Below are positions 55,458 to 64,000 of a stretch of DNA of 64,000 nt, piece by piece. The notes under the pieces were generated by a model, which did not search any database, was not told the origin of the DNA, and saw only the letters and a list, made by a program, of their open reading frames with translations. The stretch is taken from assembly GCF_018449605.1 (NCBI RefSeq), contig NZ_JAAVUW010000002.1, forward strand, positions 496,001 to 560,000, given 5' to 3'. Positions within the stretch are counted from its first letter, which is position 1, and each line of letters opens with the position of its first letter. Position numbers and translations under genes: made by a program. This stretch comes from Luteibacter sp. dw_328. Its GTDB lineage: Bacteria > Pseudomonadota > Gammaproteobacteria > Xanthomonadales > Rhodanobacteraceae.

Positions 55458-55910
55458 TTAGTCGGCCCGGACCCATTCCTGGCTGCGGCCGATCAGCGAG
55501 AAGCCGATGTAGCCGTGGACGTCGAGCTTCTTGCCGCCGTCGACCAGCTTCACCGTGACCTTGTAGATCTTGCCCTTGGCCGGGTCGAGGATCTGGCCGC
55601 CGGACCATTCGTCGCCGTCCTTCTTCAGGCCCCACATGATGGTCATGCCTTCGATCGGCTTGTCTTTGCGCTCGCCGTCGCACTTCTTGCAGACCGGATG
55701 GATGTCGGTCGGGTCGTCGGGCTTGAGTACCTGGAGCACCTTGCCCTGGAGCAGGCCGCCGTTATCGGTGATCTCCACGATGGACTTCACCTGGTGGGTG
55801 TCGTCGTCGATGGTCTTCCACTTGCCGACCGGCGTGTCGGTGGCGGCCAGGGCGGGGAGGGCGCTCGCGGCAAAGGCGAGGGCAAAGGTGGCGCGGATCA
55901 GCGGCTTCAT
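55458..55910 (-). CDS. DUF2147 secreted protein
   Basis: A 150-residue periplasmic protein with a signal peptide (IRATFALAFAASALPALA). PVGKWKTIDDDTHQVKSIVEI and WSGGQILDPAKGKIYKVTVKLVDGGKKLDVHGYIG match DUF2147, a lipocalin-like fold of unknown function. A CKKCDGER motif with two cysteines may form a disulfide. Confidence 0.88.
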   Translation of the reverse strand: MKPLIRATFALAFAASALPALAATDTPVGKWKTIDDDTHQVKSIVEITDNGGLLQGKVLQVLKPDDPTDIHPVCKKCDGERKDKPIEGMTIMWGLKKDGDEWSGGQILDPAKGKIYKVTVKLVDGGKKLDVHGYIGFSLIGRSQEWVRAD

Positions 55911-56074
55911 GTGTTGCGGGGCTCCCCATACGGTCAGGTATGGCCGGAGCCTGACGAGGCGCGTTGCGGGCGTCAAGCTGCAACGCGCCAGAGGGCGGCC
56001 CTGACGGGCAAGCCCGGCGGGAGCGGGCACGCACTGGCATAATGGGCGATCTTCGATTTTGCTCAAAACTCCTC

Positions 56075-57160
56075 ATGACCCAGCTCACCGAAACCCTCGT
56101 ACGCGGTCTGCTCGATCGCGTCATCGACCCTCATTCCGGTCAGGCGCTGAGCGCCGCGGTTCGCGCCGTGGGCGTGGACGGCAGCCGCGTGTCGGTCGAT
56201 ATCCAGCTTGGCTACCCGGCCGTGGGCTACGTGGAGAGGGCCGCCGCCGAGGCGAAAGCGGCGCTGGAAGCCGATCCGGCCATCGACGCGGCGGCTGTGT
56301 CGGTCACCTGGCGCGTCCACGCGCATAAGGTGCAGGGCCAGCTGGCGCCCCTGCCGGGCGTGAAGAACATCATTGCCGTCGCGTCGGGCAAGGGCGGCGT
56401 GGGCAAGTCCACCGTCTCGGTCAACCTCGCCCTGGCCCTCGTAGCCGAAGGCGCCACGGTGGGCATCCTCGACGCTGACATCTACGGCCCCAGCCAGCCG
56501 CGCATGCTCGGCCTGACCGGCAAGCCCAGCTCGCCGGACGGCAAGAGCATCGTGCCGATGCGTGCCCACGGCCTGCAGGCCATGTCGATCGGCGTGCTGA
56601 TCGAAGAGGACACGCCAATGATCTGGCGCGGCCCCATGGTCACCCAGGCCCTGATGCAGCTGCTGACGGATACCCGCTGGGAGGAGCTCGACTACCTCAT
56701 CATCGACCTGCCCCCGGGCACGGGCGACATTCAGCTGACCCTGTCACAGAAGGTGCCGGTCTCCGGCGCGATCATCGTCACGACCCCGCAGGACATCGCC
56801 TTACTCGACGCCCGCAAGGCGTTGGGCATGTTCCGCAAGGTGGAAGTGCCGGTGCTGGGTGTGGTCGAAAACATGGCTACGCACATCTGCTCGAACTGCG
56901 GCCACGAAGAGCACATCTTCGGTCAGGGCGGCGGGGCGCGCATGGCGGCAGAGGCTGGCATCCCCTACCTGGGCGACCTGCCGCTGGATATCCGCATCCG
57001 GCAGCAGTCGGACGAGGGCAAGCCCACGGTGGCGGCCATCCCCGACTCCGACCTGACGGCCCGCTACCGCGCCATTGCGCGCTCGACGGCGGCCCGGCTG
57101 TCGTTGCAGGCCCGCAACAAGGCCATTTCCTTCCCCAAGATCGTCATCCAGAACACGTAA
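56075..57160 (+). CDS. apbC: Iron-sulfur cluster carrier protein (Mrp/ApbC/NBP35)
   Basis: A 361-residue P-loop ATPase that carries Fe-S clusters. The N-terminal MIP18-like domain (VIDPHSGQALSAAVRAVGVD) is followed by Walker A GKGGVGKST and DADIYGPSQP, and CSNCGHEEHIF holds the cluster-binding CxxC. The start at 56075 was chosen because the conserved N-terminus begins there. The dcd gene follows. Confidence 0.95.
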   Translation: MTQLTETLVRGLLDRVIDPHSGQALSAAVRAVGVDGSRVSVDIQLGYPAVGYVERAAAEAKAALEADPAIDAAAVSVTWRVHAHKVQGQLAPLPGVKNIIAVASGKGGVGKSTVSVNLALALVAEGATVGILDADIYGPSQPRMLGLTGKPSSPDGKSIVPMRAHGLQAMSIGVLIEEDTPMIWRGPMVTQALMQLLTDTRWEELDYLIIDLPPGTGDIQLTLSQKVPVSGAIIVTTPQDIALLDARKALGMFRKVEVPVLGVVENMATHICSNCGHEEHIFGQGGGARMAAEAGIPYLGDLPLDIRIRQQSDEGKPTVAAIPDSDLTARYRAIARSTAARLSLQARNKAISFPKIVIQNT

Positions 57161-57217
57161 GTGGCGTGTTCGACGGCGTTCCTATACCTTTCCGGCTCCA
57201 GCGAGGGAGATCAGTTA

Positions 57218-57784
57218 GTGAGCATCAAGTCCGACAAGTGGATCCGCCGCATGGCCGCGGAGCACGGCATGATCGAGCCGTTCGCGCCTGGCCAGGTCAA
57301 AGAGCGCGACGGCCAACGCCTGGTGTCCTATGGCACGTCCAGCTATGGCTACGATGTCCGCTGCGCTGCCGAGTTCAAGGTGTTCACGAACATCAACTCA
57401 ACCATCGTCGATCCGAAAGCCTTCGACGAGCGCAGCTTCGTCGACGTGCATTCGGATGTCTGCATCATCCCGCCGAACTCGTTCGCACTGGCCCGCACGG
57501 TTGAGTACTTCCGTATTCCGCGCCAGGTACTGACGATCTGCCTGGGCAAAAGCACCTATGCCCGTTGCGGCATTATCGTGAACGTGACGCCGCTGGAGCC
57601 GGAGTGGGAAGGTCACGTGACCCTGGAGTTCTCGAATACCACGCCGCTGCCTGCCAAGATTTACGCCAACGAAGGCGTCGCTCAGATGCTCTTCCTCGAA
57701 TCCGATGAGGAATGCGAAGTTTCTTACGCCGATCGCGGTGGCAAGTACCAGGGACAGCGCGGCGTCACGCTTCCGAGCACCTGA
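57218..57784 (+). CDS. dcd: dCTP deaminase
   Basis: A 188-residue enzyme converting dCTP to dUTP for dTMP synthesis. [47 protein letters not shown] (with the catalytic Glu) and the C-terminal [13 protein letters not shown] are diagnostic. The start is GTG 57218 with GAGGGAG upstream. It follows apbC in the same direction. Confidence 0.97.
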   Translation: MSIKSDKWIRRMAAEHGMIEPFAPGQVKERDGQRLVSYGTSSYGYDVRCAAEFKVFTNINSTIVDPKAFDERSFVDVHSDVCIIPPNSFALARTVEYFRIPRQVLTICLGKSTYARCGIIVNVTPLEPEWEGHVTLEFSNTTPLPAKIYANEGVAQMLFLESDEECEVSYADRGGKYQGQRGVTLPST

Positions 57785-57870
57785 ACGGCTCTTCACGTCG
57801 CAGACGCGCCCGACACGGGCGCGGGTTAAACTCGCCCCTTCCACGCCTTATTGAATGCACGGAGACACGC

Positions 57871-58392
57871 ATGATCCGAGTTCCCACCCTGATGGCCCGC
57901 GCCGCCGCGGCGATTCTTCTCGCCAGCATGCTCGTGCTTGCCGGCTGCCACAGTGGCGCCTCGAAGAATGACCACATTGCCACGACGCAGGGTCAGTTCG
58001 ACTACACCATCAAGGCGTACAAGAGCGGCCAGTTCATTGTCGACGGTGCCGTGCTCTCGGCCGCCGATACCGGCAGCCACTTCGCCTACCTGAAGGACCA
58101 GGGCAAGCTGCCCAAGACCGTCCTCGTGCTGCCCAGCGACGACTCGAAGATCCGTGACAACCATCTCGGCTTCATGGCTCGCATGGCGCTGGATTACAAC
58201 TTCGCCGTTTACTACGACAAGAAGGGCGAGCTGGTTCGCCTGAACGCCGTTGAGTCCGAGGCTCGTCAGCTGGAAGACACGCCGAACAAGGGCGCCCTGC
58301 CTGATCGCATGGCAGGTAAGGAAGCCTCCAGCAGCCCGTATGACACGCAGAACGGTGGTGGCGGCAACGTCCAGCCGGGCGGCCAGCGCTAA
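57871..58392 (+). CDS. Lipoprotein, unknown function
   Basis: A 173-residue predicted lipoprotein with lipobox VLAGC (residues 22-26). TIKAYKSGQFIVDGAVLSAADTGSHFAYLKDQGKLPKTVLVLPSDDSKI resembles a small ExbD/TolR-like periplasmic fold, but without a transmembrane helix. I know of no assigned role. A Gly/Gln-rich tail follows. CACGGAG precedes the ATG. A terminator follows. Confidence 0.7.
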   Translation: MIRVPTLMARAAAAILLASMLVLAGCHSGASKNDHIATTQGQFDYTIKAYKSGQFIVDGAVLSAADTGSHFAYLKDQGKLPKTVLVLPSDDSKIRDNHLGFMARMALDYNFAVYYDKKGELVRLNAVESEARQLEDTPNKGALPDRMAGKEASSSPYDTQNGGGGNVQPGGQR

Positions 58393-58422
58393 CCCCTAGG
58401 GGTTACCGTTCCGCAAAAAACG

Positions 58423-58468
58423 AGCCCTGCTCGCGACCGCTTTCAGCGGCTCGCCGCAGGGCTTTTTC
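58423..58468 (+). terminator. Intrinsic terminator
   Basis: AGCCCTGC and GCAGGGCT form the outer stem, with an inner GCGACCGCTTTCAGCGGCTCGC hairpin part, followed by TTTTTCTTT. A-tracts before it allow weak activity on the other strand. Confidence 0.9.
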
Positions 58469-58499
58469 TTTGGAGCCCAGGTGACCCTGCTTTCGCTTG

Positions 58500-58567
58500 G
58501 TAGGAGCCGATTCATCGGCGATCCCTAACCGTGTCGCAACCCCCATCGCCGATGAATCGGCTCCTAC
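58500..58567. repeat. REP-like palindrome overlapping a stop codon
   Basis: The arms are as at 14707, with a 22-base centre. The right arm (ending 58567) contains the TAG stop of the HIT gene on the minus strand (58564-58566). Confidence 0.92.
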
Positions 58568-58986
58568 GAGAGCGCTGGCGCGAGACGTTGGCGGATGGCA
58601 TCGATCAGGCGCTCTGCCTCACCCGCGGCATAGGGCTCGGAACTGCCCGACCCCCACACAGGCCCCGGCCACGCGGCGTCGCCCTCACGGCGCGCCACCA
58701 CGTGGACGTGGAGCTGCCGCACGATATTGCCCAGGGCGCCGATGTTGAGCTTGTCGCAGGGCGTAACGGCCCGGAGCGCGGCGCTGGCGGCGTCGACTTC
58801 CCGCCAGAGCAGGGCGCGATCGCCCTCCGTCAGGTCCGAGACCTCGACCCTGCCTGCGAGGCGAGGCACCAGGACCAGCCACGCGAAGCGGCTGTCCCGG
58901 ATCAGCAGGACGCGGCAGAGCGCCAGGTCGCCGACCACAAGGGTGTCGCCAGCGAGACGGGCATCGAGTTCGAACGGTGTGCTCAC
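58564..58986 (-). CDS. HIT-family protein
   Basis: A 140-residue histidine-triad protein. The triad region QLHVHVVARR has two of the usual three histidines, as in the HIT subgroup with AWPGPVWG near the end. LIRDSRFAWLVLVPR is conserved. It is probably a nucleotide hydrolase, not proven. The GTG start overlaps the stop of the dienelactone hydrolase-like gene (GTGA), and the stop codon is provided by the REP element. Confidence 0.88.
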   Translation of the reverse strand: MSTPFELDARLAGDTLVVGDLALCRVLLIRDSRFAWLVLVPRLAGRVEVSDLTEGDRALLWREVDAASAALRAVTPCDKLNIGALGNIVRQLHVHVVARREGDAAWPGPVWGSGSSEPYAAGEAERLIDAIRQRLAPALS

Positions 58987-59654
58987 GCCAGTTCGCGCGC
59001 AAAGAACGACAGGGTGCGCTCCCAGGCCAGCTTCGCGCTGGGCTCGTCGTAGCTGCCGCGCACGTCGCAGTTGAAGCCGTGATCGGCGGGGTAGACCCAG
59101 GTGTCCATCTCCGGCTTCAGCTCGCGGTGCTTTTCCACCATCTCCGGCGGGATCGAGTGGTCGCGTTCGCCGAAGTGGAAAATGACATTGGCCCTGGCCG
59201 GCTCGGTCAGGAAGGGCAGGTTACGCGAGCCGTAGTAGCTGGACGAGGGCAGGCCAAGGCGCAGGGCCGCCAGCGCGGCCACGGTGCCGCCCCAGCAGTA
59301 GCCCACCGTGCCCACCTTGACCTTGTACTGGTCGGCGATGAGGGCGGCGGCGATACCGACATCCTGCAGGGGGCGCAGGAGGCCGAGTTCGGAGATGTAT
59401 TTCACGCCCTTCTGCATGCCGTCCTGGTCGTAGCCGAGCTCCACGCCCGTCTGCACCGGGTCGAACAGGGCAGGAGCAATGGCGACATAGCCCTCGGCGG
59501 CAAAGCGGTCGGCCACGCTGCGGATATGGGCATTGACCCCGAATATCTCCTGGATCACGACGACACCACCCTTGGGCTTGCCTTTCGGCTCGGCCAGGTA
59601 GGCGTCCATGCTCTCGTGAGGGCGGGAGGTATCGAGGATTAGCGTGCGGCCCAT
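58983..59654 (-). CDS. Dienelactone hydrolase family protein
   Basis: A 223-residue alpha/beta hydrolase of the dienelactone hydrolase family. Glu36 (VVVIQEIFGVN) and nucleophile Cys120 (VGYCWGG) are seen, with GERDHSIP carrying the Asp and ADHGFNCD the His. The ATG at 59654 starts the conserved domain. It is cytosolic and translationally coupled to the HIT gene. The natural substrate may be any cyclic ester. Confidence 0.9.
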   Translation of the reverse strand: MGRTLILDTSRPHESMDAYLAEPKGKPKGGVVVIQEIFGVNAHIRSVADRFAAEGYVAIAPALFDPVQTGVELGYDQDGMQKGVKYISELGLLRPLQDVGIAAALIADQYKVKVGTVGYCWGGTVAALAALRLGLPSSSYYGSRNLPFLTEPARANVIFHFGERDHSIPPEMVEKHRELKPEMDTWVYPADHGFNCDVRGSYDEPSAKLAWERTLSFFARELA

Positions 59655-59753
59655 GGGGTGGGTCTCCGTGGCTGTGAGAAAGGTCCCCAAGCGTAACCGG
59701 CGGAGAGTGTCCATGGTGTGGCGGCGAGAGATGAGCGAAGCTGCGTACCTGCC

Positions 59754-59780
59754 ATGTCCGCTTTCGACCCACAGCGGACG
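59754..59780. repeat. Inverted repeat before a small gene
   Basis: GTCCGCT (59756-59762) and AGCGGAC (59773-59779) flank TTCGACCCAC. It resembles a TGTCCGCTTTCGACCC-type intergenic repeat that I recall from several proteobacteria; that recollection is unverified. It is the only copy in the window. Confidence 0.5.
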
Positions 59781-59809
59781 TCGACGAAAGCCTGATCGGG
59801 GATCAGACA

Positions 59810-60094
59810 TTGGAACTTCTGCCACAAGAGAAAGAGCTCCTCCGCAGAATCGATGAAGTCCTCCACTACGTGTGGGATCCGATCGGCGTCGCCGGCGTCC
59901 CCCAAGCCAGGGACGAGTATGAAAGCTATGTCCCCCATGTGTTTCAGCTTCTCAAGGGCACGGAAGACGGAAAGGATGTCGCCGATTATTTGCTTTGGTT
60001 GAGCACGGAGCACATTGGAATGGGGCCTAACCCAAGTCACGATGCCGAGGTGGTTGACGTACTCCTGGCATGGCGCGATCACCTTACTGAGTGA
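59810..60094 (+). CDS. Small acidic protein, unknown
   Basis: A 94-residue acidic protein. VLHYVWDPIGVAGVPQARDEYESYVPHVFQLL recurs, in my memory, in small proteins of many bacteria (DUF1871-like, found near toxins and as orphans). A role as an immunity protein is possible but not supported here. TTG start; ATG is absent near the N-terminus. No signal peptide. Confidence 0.65.
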   Translation: MELLPQEKELLRRIDEVLHYVWDPIGVAGVPQARDEYESYVPHVFQLLKGTEDGKDVADYLLWLSTEHIGMGPNPSHDAEVVDVLLAWRDHLTE

Positions 60095-60177
60095 GCTCAA
60101 AAGGGTGGCTGCACGGGCCGGGAAGCGCGCGGCAACGCTGAAGCGTTGAAGCCAGCGTGTGGGCATGCCGAAGCCAT

Positions 60178-60257
60178 GTAGGAGCCGATTCATCGGCGAT
60201 CCCCGCGGCAGCGGCCAGGGGGGGCGAGCACCCTATCGCCGATGAATCGACTCCTAC
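60178..60257. repeat. REP-like palindrome
   Basis: The same arms as at 14707 with one mismatch in the right arm (GAATCGACTCC). It fills most of the gap before rimO. Confidence 0.9.
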
Positions 60258-60361
60258 CCAGCGGGCCCGGATACAGCCGGAAGGGGCGTGAAGGACCGCC
60301 CGGCCCTGCGGCCGTCAACCCGCTATAATGCTCGGCTTCCTACACCCCGGTACCCACGGCA

Positions 60362-61678
60362 ATGTCCCAGGCCGCACCCAAAGTCGGTTTCGTCAGCCTC
60401 GGCTGTCCGAAAGCGCTCGTCGACTCCGAACGTATCCTCACGCAGCTCAAGGTCGAGGGCTACGAGATCGTCCCGAGCTACGGCGAGGCCGATGCCGTGG
60501 TGGTGAACACCTGCGGCTTCATCGACTCCGCTGTGCAGGAATCGCTGGACGCGATCGGCGAAGCGCTGCACGAGAACGGCAAGGTTATCGTCACCGGCTG
60601 CCTCGGCAAGCGTTCGGAACTCATCCGCGAAAGCTATCCGGATGTGCTCTCGATCAGCGGACCGCAGGACTACGCCAGCGTGATGAGCGCGGTGCATCAG
60701 GCCATCCCGCCCACGCGCAACAAGTTCCTCGATCTGGTACCCGACATCGGCGTGAAGCTCACGCCCAAGCATTACGCGTACCTGAAGATTTCCGAAGGCT
60801 GCAATCACCGTTGCAGCTTCTGCATCATCCCGTCGATGCGCGGCGATCTCGTCAGCCGTCCGGTCGACCAGGTGCTGATGGAAGCGGAGAAGCTGGCCAA
60901 GGGCGGGGTGAAGGAGTTGCTCGTCATCTCGCAGGACACCAGCGCATACGGTGTGGATGTCCGCTACGCCGAGCGCGAATGGCGCGGCAAGTCGTATCGC
61001 ACGCGCATGACGGAACTCTGCGAAGGGCTGTCGGAACTCGGCATCTGGACGCGCCTGCACTACGTCTACCCGTACCCGCACGTCGATGAAATCATGCCGC
61101 TGATGGCGGACGGCAAAATCCTTCCGTACCTCGACATTCCGTTCCAGCACGCCAGCCCGCGCATCCTCAAGCTGATGAAGCGCCCGGGCAATGTCGACAA
61201 GACGCTGGAGCGTATCCAGAACTGGCGTCGCCAGGTGCCGGATCTCACCATTCGCAGCACCTTCATCGTTGGCTTCCCGGGCGAGACCGACGCGGAATTC
61301 CAGGAACTGCTCGGCTTCCTTCGCGAAGCCGAACTCGATCGCGTCGGTGCGTTCGCCTACTCGCCGGTGGACGGCGCAAAGGCCAACGATCTTCCCGGCC
61401 AGATCGACGAAGAGCTCAAGGAAGACCGCCTCGAGCAGTTCATGGCGGTGCAGGCGGAGATCTCCGCGGCCAAGCTGCAACGCAAGGTCGGCAGCACGAT
61501 CAAGGTGCTGATCGACGAGATCGATGCCGACGGTGCCTGGGGTCGTTCCAGCGCCGATGCGCCGGAAATCGACGGTGCCGTGCGCATCGACGATGGCCAG
61601 ATGCTCAAGCCGGGTCAGTTCGTCGACGTGCTCGTGGAAGAGGCCGACGCACACGACCTTTACGGTCGTCTGGCGTAA
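60362..61678 (+). CDS. rimO: Ribosomal protein S12 methylthiotransferase RimO
   Basis: A 438-residue radical SAM enzyme that methylthiolates Asp88 of ribosomal protein S12. The N-terminal domain has the auxiliary-cluster cysteines ([28 protein letters not shown]). The radical SAM motif is CNHRCSFC, and a C-terminal TRAM domain ends in [20 protein letters not shown]. The start ATG is at 60362. Confidence 0.97.
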   Translation: MSQAAPKVGFVSLGCPKALVDSERILTQLKVEGYEIVPSYGEADAVVVNTCGFIDSAVQESLDAIGEALHENGKVIVTGCLGKRSELIRESYPDVLSISGPQDYASVMSAVHQAIPPTRNKFLDLVPDIGVKLTPKHYAYLKISEGCNHRCSFCIIPSMRGDLVSRPVDQVLMEAEKLAKGGVKELLVISQDTSAYGVDVRYAEREWRGKSYRTRMTELCEGLSELGIWTRLHYVYPYPHVDEIMPLMADGKILPYLDIPFQHASPRILKLMKRPGNVDKTLERIQNWRRQVPDLTIRSTFIVGFPGETDAEFQELLGFLREAELDRVGAFAYSPVDGAKANDLPGQIDEELKEDRLEQFMAVQAEISAAKLQRKVGSTIKVLIDEIDADGAWGRSSADAPEIDGAVRIDDGQMLKPGQFVDVLVEEADAHDLYGRLA

Positions 61679-61683
61679 GTCCC

Positions 61684-62481
61684 ATGCGGTATGTGGCGCC
61701 CTCGCGTGACACGCTAGAGCGAAGCGTGCTCGTGTCGCCGCCACTATCGCAGTGGAACGACTTCACCGCGTTGATCGATGGGCTCGCGTGGCCCACGATC
61801 GACGCGCTGAATGCCTTACTGCCGGAGACATCGGGCGTGCGTTTCGTGACGCAGGACCCCGCGCTCCTCGCGGATGGCCTTCATTACGAAGAGCGCATCG
61901 CGCGCCACGGCGCCATCGCCACCCGCCCCGAAAACTGGCACGACCTGTTCAACGCCTTCGTCTGGCTTCGCCATGGCGCGCTCAAGCGTGCACTGAATGC
62001 GCGGCAGATCGCCGAGATCGCGGTGATGGGCGCACGGCAGCGCTCGCGCGCGCAGTGCGCGCTGACGCACTTCGACGAGGCCGGGATGGTGGTGACGTTG
62101 CAGGATCCGGCCATGCTCGCTGCGTGGGATGTGCATGACTGGCACACCCTGCTATGGACGCACCGGGAGGCGTGGCTCGACGGCCGGGCCCGCGTGGAGA
62201 TATTCGGCCATGCGCTGCTCGAACATGCGCTGACGCCGGACAAGCTGCTCGTCGGCAAGGCACTGGTGGTAATGGGCGAGGGCGACGCCAAGGCGGTCTG
62301 CGCCCGTGCGATTGCTGCCGGCAAGGTGCTCAACGATCCACAGGAGCTGCGCCCGTTACCCGTATCGGGCGTGCCAGGCTGGCATGTGGGCACCGCCGTG
62401 GAGTCGTTCTACACGACGGCGCCGTGTTTTCAGCCCTTGCGCGCAGGCAGGACGTATCCTGCGCCGTTGGTAAACCGGTAG
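61684..62481 (+). CDS. DUF3025 protein
   Basis: A 265-residue cytosolic protein. RPENWHDLFNAFVWLRHGALKRALNARQ and LTHFDEAGMVV are typical of DUF3025, which has no known function. FGHALLEHALTPDKLLVGKALVV in the C-terminal half is also conserved. It starts six bases after rimO, so the two are probably co-transcribed. Confidence 0.9.
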   Translation: MRYVAPSRDTLERSVLVSPPLSQWNDFTALIDGLAWPTIDALNALLPETSGVRFVTQDPALLADGLHYEERIARHGAIATRPENWHDLFNAFVWLRHGALKRALNARQIAEIAVMGARQRSRAQCALTHFDEAGMVVTLQDPAMLAAWDVHDWHTLLWTHREAWLDGRARVEIFGHALLEHALTPDKLLVGKALVVMGEGDAKAVCARAIAAGKVLNDPQELRPLPVSGVPGWHVGTAVESFYTTAPCFQPLRAGRTYPAPLVNR

Positions 62482-62497
62482 GTCTGGATCGGCGGGC

Positions 62498-63133
62498 CTA
62501 GATCAGGCCATGGTCGCGGACATACTCGCCCAGCAGGCTGTCGTGATCCACGCCGAGCTTGCGCATGGCGTCACGTTTCTGCCGGCTGATGGTTTTCACC
62601 GACTTGCCTTCCTGGTCGGCGATCTGCTGTAGCGACATGCCCTGGACGAACATGCGGATGACGTCCACCTCGCGTGGCGACAAGGGCGTGCCGGGCATCG
62701 CCACGGACGTTTCGTCGGCCTCGTTGAGGATGTCGAGCAAGGTTTCGCTGAGGTAGGTTTCGCCGTCGTGCACGGCACGCGCGGCGGTCGCCAGCTCATC
62801 CATCGGCGCCCGCTTGTCGATGATGCCGCGTGCGCCGCGGCTGAGCATGGACTGCAGCGCGGCGGGGCGATTGATCATCGTCAGGACGACCAGGGCGACG
62901 TGCGGAAATTTCTTCGTGATCGTCTCGAGCAGGGGGAATCCATCGTCCTGCCGATCGCTCGGCATGAGAAAATCCGTAATGACGACATCGCATTCGTGCT
63001 CTGCGAGCATGCTCAAAAGCTCGTCCGCTGCCTTGGCCGCACCGACGACCTCGATGTGCGCATTCTCCAGCGCAAGCCTTCCCCCAACCAGAACCAGGGG
63101 GTGATCGTCTGCCAGAATGACCTTGAGTGGCAT
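62498..63133 (-). CDS. NarL/FixJ-family response regulator, BvgA/EvgA type
   Basis: A 211-residue response regulator. The receiver domain has ADDHPLV (Asp9, Asp10), phosphorylated Asp54 (VITDFLMP), switch Thr85 and Lys107-region DKRAPM. A LuxR-type HTH (LSPREVDVIRMFVQGMSLQQIADQEGKSVKTISRQKRDAMRKLGV) follows. It is divergent from a sensor with a periplasmic solute-binding domain, the arrangement of BvgAS/EvgAS systems. Confidence 0.93.
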   Translation of the reverse strand: MPLKVILADDHPLVLVGGRLALENAHIEVVGAAKAADELLSMLAEHECDVVITDFLMPSDRQDDGFPLLETITKKFPHVALVVLTMINRPAALQSMLSRGARGIIDKRAPMDELATAARAVHDGETYLSETLLDILNEADETSVAMPGTPLSPREVDVIRMFVQGMSLQQIADQEGKSVKTISRQKRDAMRKLGVDHDSLLGEYVRDHGLI

Positions 63134-63215
63134 GCCTTGTGTTCTCCTGTTGGCGTGTCAACGCGGCGTATAGAGCTGATTATGCCTATGAAGTTCCCCT
63201 GACGAAGCCTGTGAC

Positions 63216-64000
63216 GTGATTCGACGAATCCTCCTGTTAATACTGGTTGTGCTCGCGGGCCCGGTCTCGGCCATGCCCGATACGCCGCTGCCGCCTGAAG
63301 ACCGCGAATGGCTACGCCACCATCCGGTGCTCACGGTGGGCGCCTATCGCGAGGGCTATCCGCCGTTCGAAGAACTGCGCGAGGGTGAGCTGGAGGGGTT
63401 GGGCCCGGACTATCTGCACGAGATCGCGGGGGAGCTCGGGGTGACCCTGCAGACCCGCACCTACGCTACGTGGCCAGAGTTGCTCAAGGCGCTGGCCCGC
63501 GGCGACATCGATGTCGCTACCTCCGTGACGCCGCTGGAAAAAGGCATGCCCGGCATCCGCGTGGGTGCCACGTATTTCGAGTCGCTGCCGGCGCTGGTCG
63601 AGCGGATCGACGTGCCGATCATTCATCGCCCGGGCGAACTGAGCGGCAAGCGCCTTGCGGTACATACCGGCTATTTCGATATCGGCGCATTGCGTCGCGA
63701 GCTGCCTGAGACGACGCTGGTGGAGACCGGCACAACCGCGGAGGCACTTGCGCTGGTGCGTTCCGGCGCCGTCGCCGCCTATATCGATAACCCCTACTCG
63801 GCACGCGAGTTCGTCGCCCGGCTGGGGCTCGAGAACGAACTGCGTGTTGGAGGGCCACTGGCGCTCCCGATCAGTGCGCTCGCGTTCGCTGTGCCTGCCG
63901 ATCGCGCGCCCCTGGGGGACGCCATCGACCATGCCCTTGGTGAACTCACCGCAGCCGACCATGGCCGCCTGCGTGCGCGCTGGGTCGGTCGCGATATTGC
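63216..64000 (+). CDS. Sensor protein with SBP_bac_3 (BvgS/EvgS-type) domain, 5' part
   Basis: The first 261 residues of a protein that continues past the window. A signal peptide or first helix (IRRILLLILVVLAGPVSA) is followed by a periplasmic solute-binding family 3 domain (VLTVGAYREGYPPFEELREGELEGLGPDYLHEIAGELGV, KALARGDIDVATSVTP). The domain lacks the usual long ligand arginine motif, but its fold is clear. With a divergent BvgA-type regulator, this is most likely a BvgS/EvgS-type hybrid histidine kinase whose Venus-flytrap domain senses a small molecule. The kinase part is not visible. GTG 63216 is the start chosen. Confidence 0.75.
   Translation, partial: MIRRILLLILVVLAGPVSAMPDTPLPPEDREWLRHHPVLTVGAYREGYPPFEELREGELEGLGPDYLHEIAGELGVTLQTRTYATWPELLKALARGDIDVATSVTPLEKGMPGIRVGATYFESLPALVERIDVPIIHRPGELSGKRLAVHTGYFDIGALRRELPETTLVETGTTAEALALVRSGAVAAYIDNPYSAREFVARLGLENELRVGGPLALPISALAFAVPADRAPLGDAIDHALGELTAADHGRLRARWVGRDI

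Overview
The window is chromosomal DNA from a G+C-rich gammaproteobacterium. Three things point to Xanthomonadales, probably Rhodanobacteraceae of the Luteibacter/Dyella type: the shared gene order (rnr-rlmB, metG-rnfB-nth, mrp-dcd), lipoproteins and porins of that lineage, and many REP-like palindromes with arms GTAGGAGCCGATTCATCGGC. The genus is an inference; no rRNA or other marker gene is present.

Layout. 1-2.1 kb: end of a GH2 glycosidase, a small DUF3077/DUF6124-like gene and a possible gene remnant. 2.1-9.3 kb: SthA-like flavoprotein, secreted S33-type hydrolase, EAL phosphodiesterase coupled to a lipoprotein hydrolase, then an acyltransferase-methyltransferase-flavin reductase run. 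9.3-14.7 kb: HxlR/SDR pair, a methyltransferase, a secreted protein, and a cueR-copA copper operon with an apparently leaderless MerR-type promoter. 14.8-17.2 kb: GH92 mannosidase. 17.3-20.9 kb: a lower-G+C three-gene island (PD-(D/E)XK effector with C-terminal domain, middle component, Rad50-like ABC ATPase) that matches an ABC-three-component (ABC-3C) conflict/defence system. 21-25.9 kb: bestrophin plus beta-carbonic anhydrase, then gcvP behind a tandem glycine riboswitch. 26-37 kb: an accessory stretch of SDRs with LysR and TetR regulators, a higBA toxin-antitoxin pair, and many small enzymes. 37.2-41.7 kb: tRNA-Leu(CAG), rnr-rlmB, and a guanidine-II riboswitch in front of a Gdx exporter. 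41.8-48.8 kb: phoU-pstBACS, RNase T and a phosphate-type porin. 49-51.8 kb: a second carbonic anhydrase with a SulP transporter. 51.9-62.5 kb: housekeeping genes (nth, rnfB, metG, mrp, dcd, rimO). 62.5-64 kb: a BvgA/EvgA-type response regulator divergent from a sensor that runs off the window.

How the genes work together. The phosphate genes form one uptake unit: outer-membrane porin, periplasmic PstS, PstCAB importer, PhoU brake. Two separate beta-carbonic anhydrase/anion-permease pairs suggest bicarbonate handling. Three metabolite- or metal-responsive leaders (glycine, guanidine, copper) can be read directly from sequence. The ABC-3C island is the best candidate for an uncharacterised biological system.
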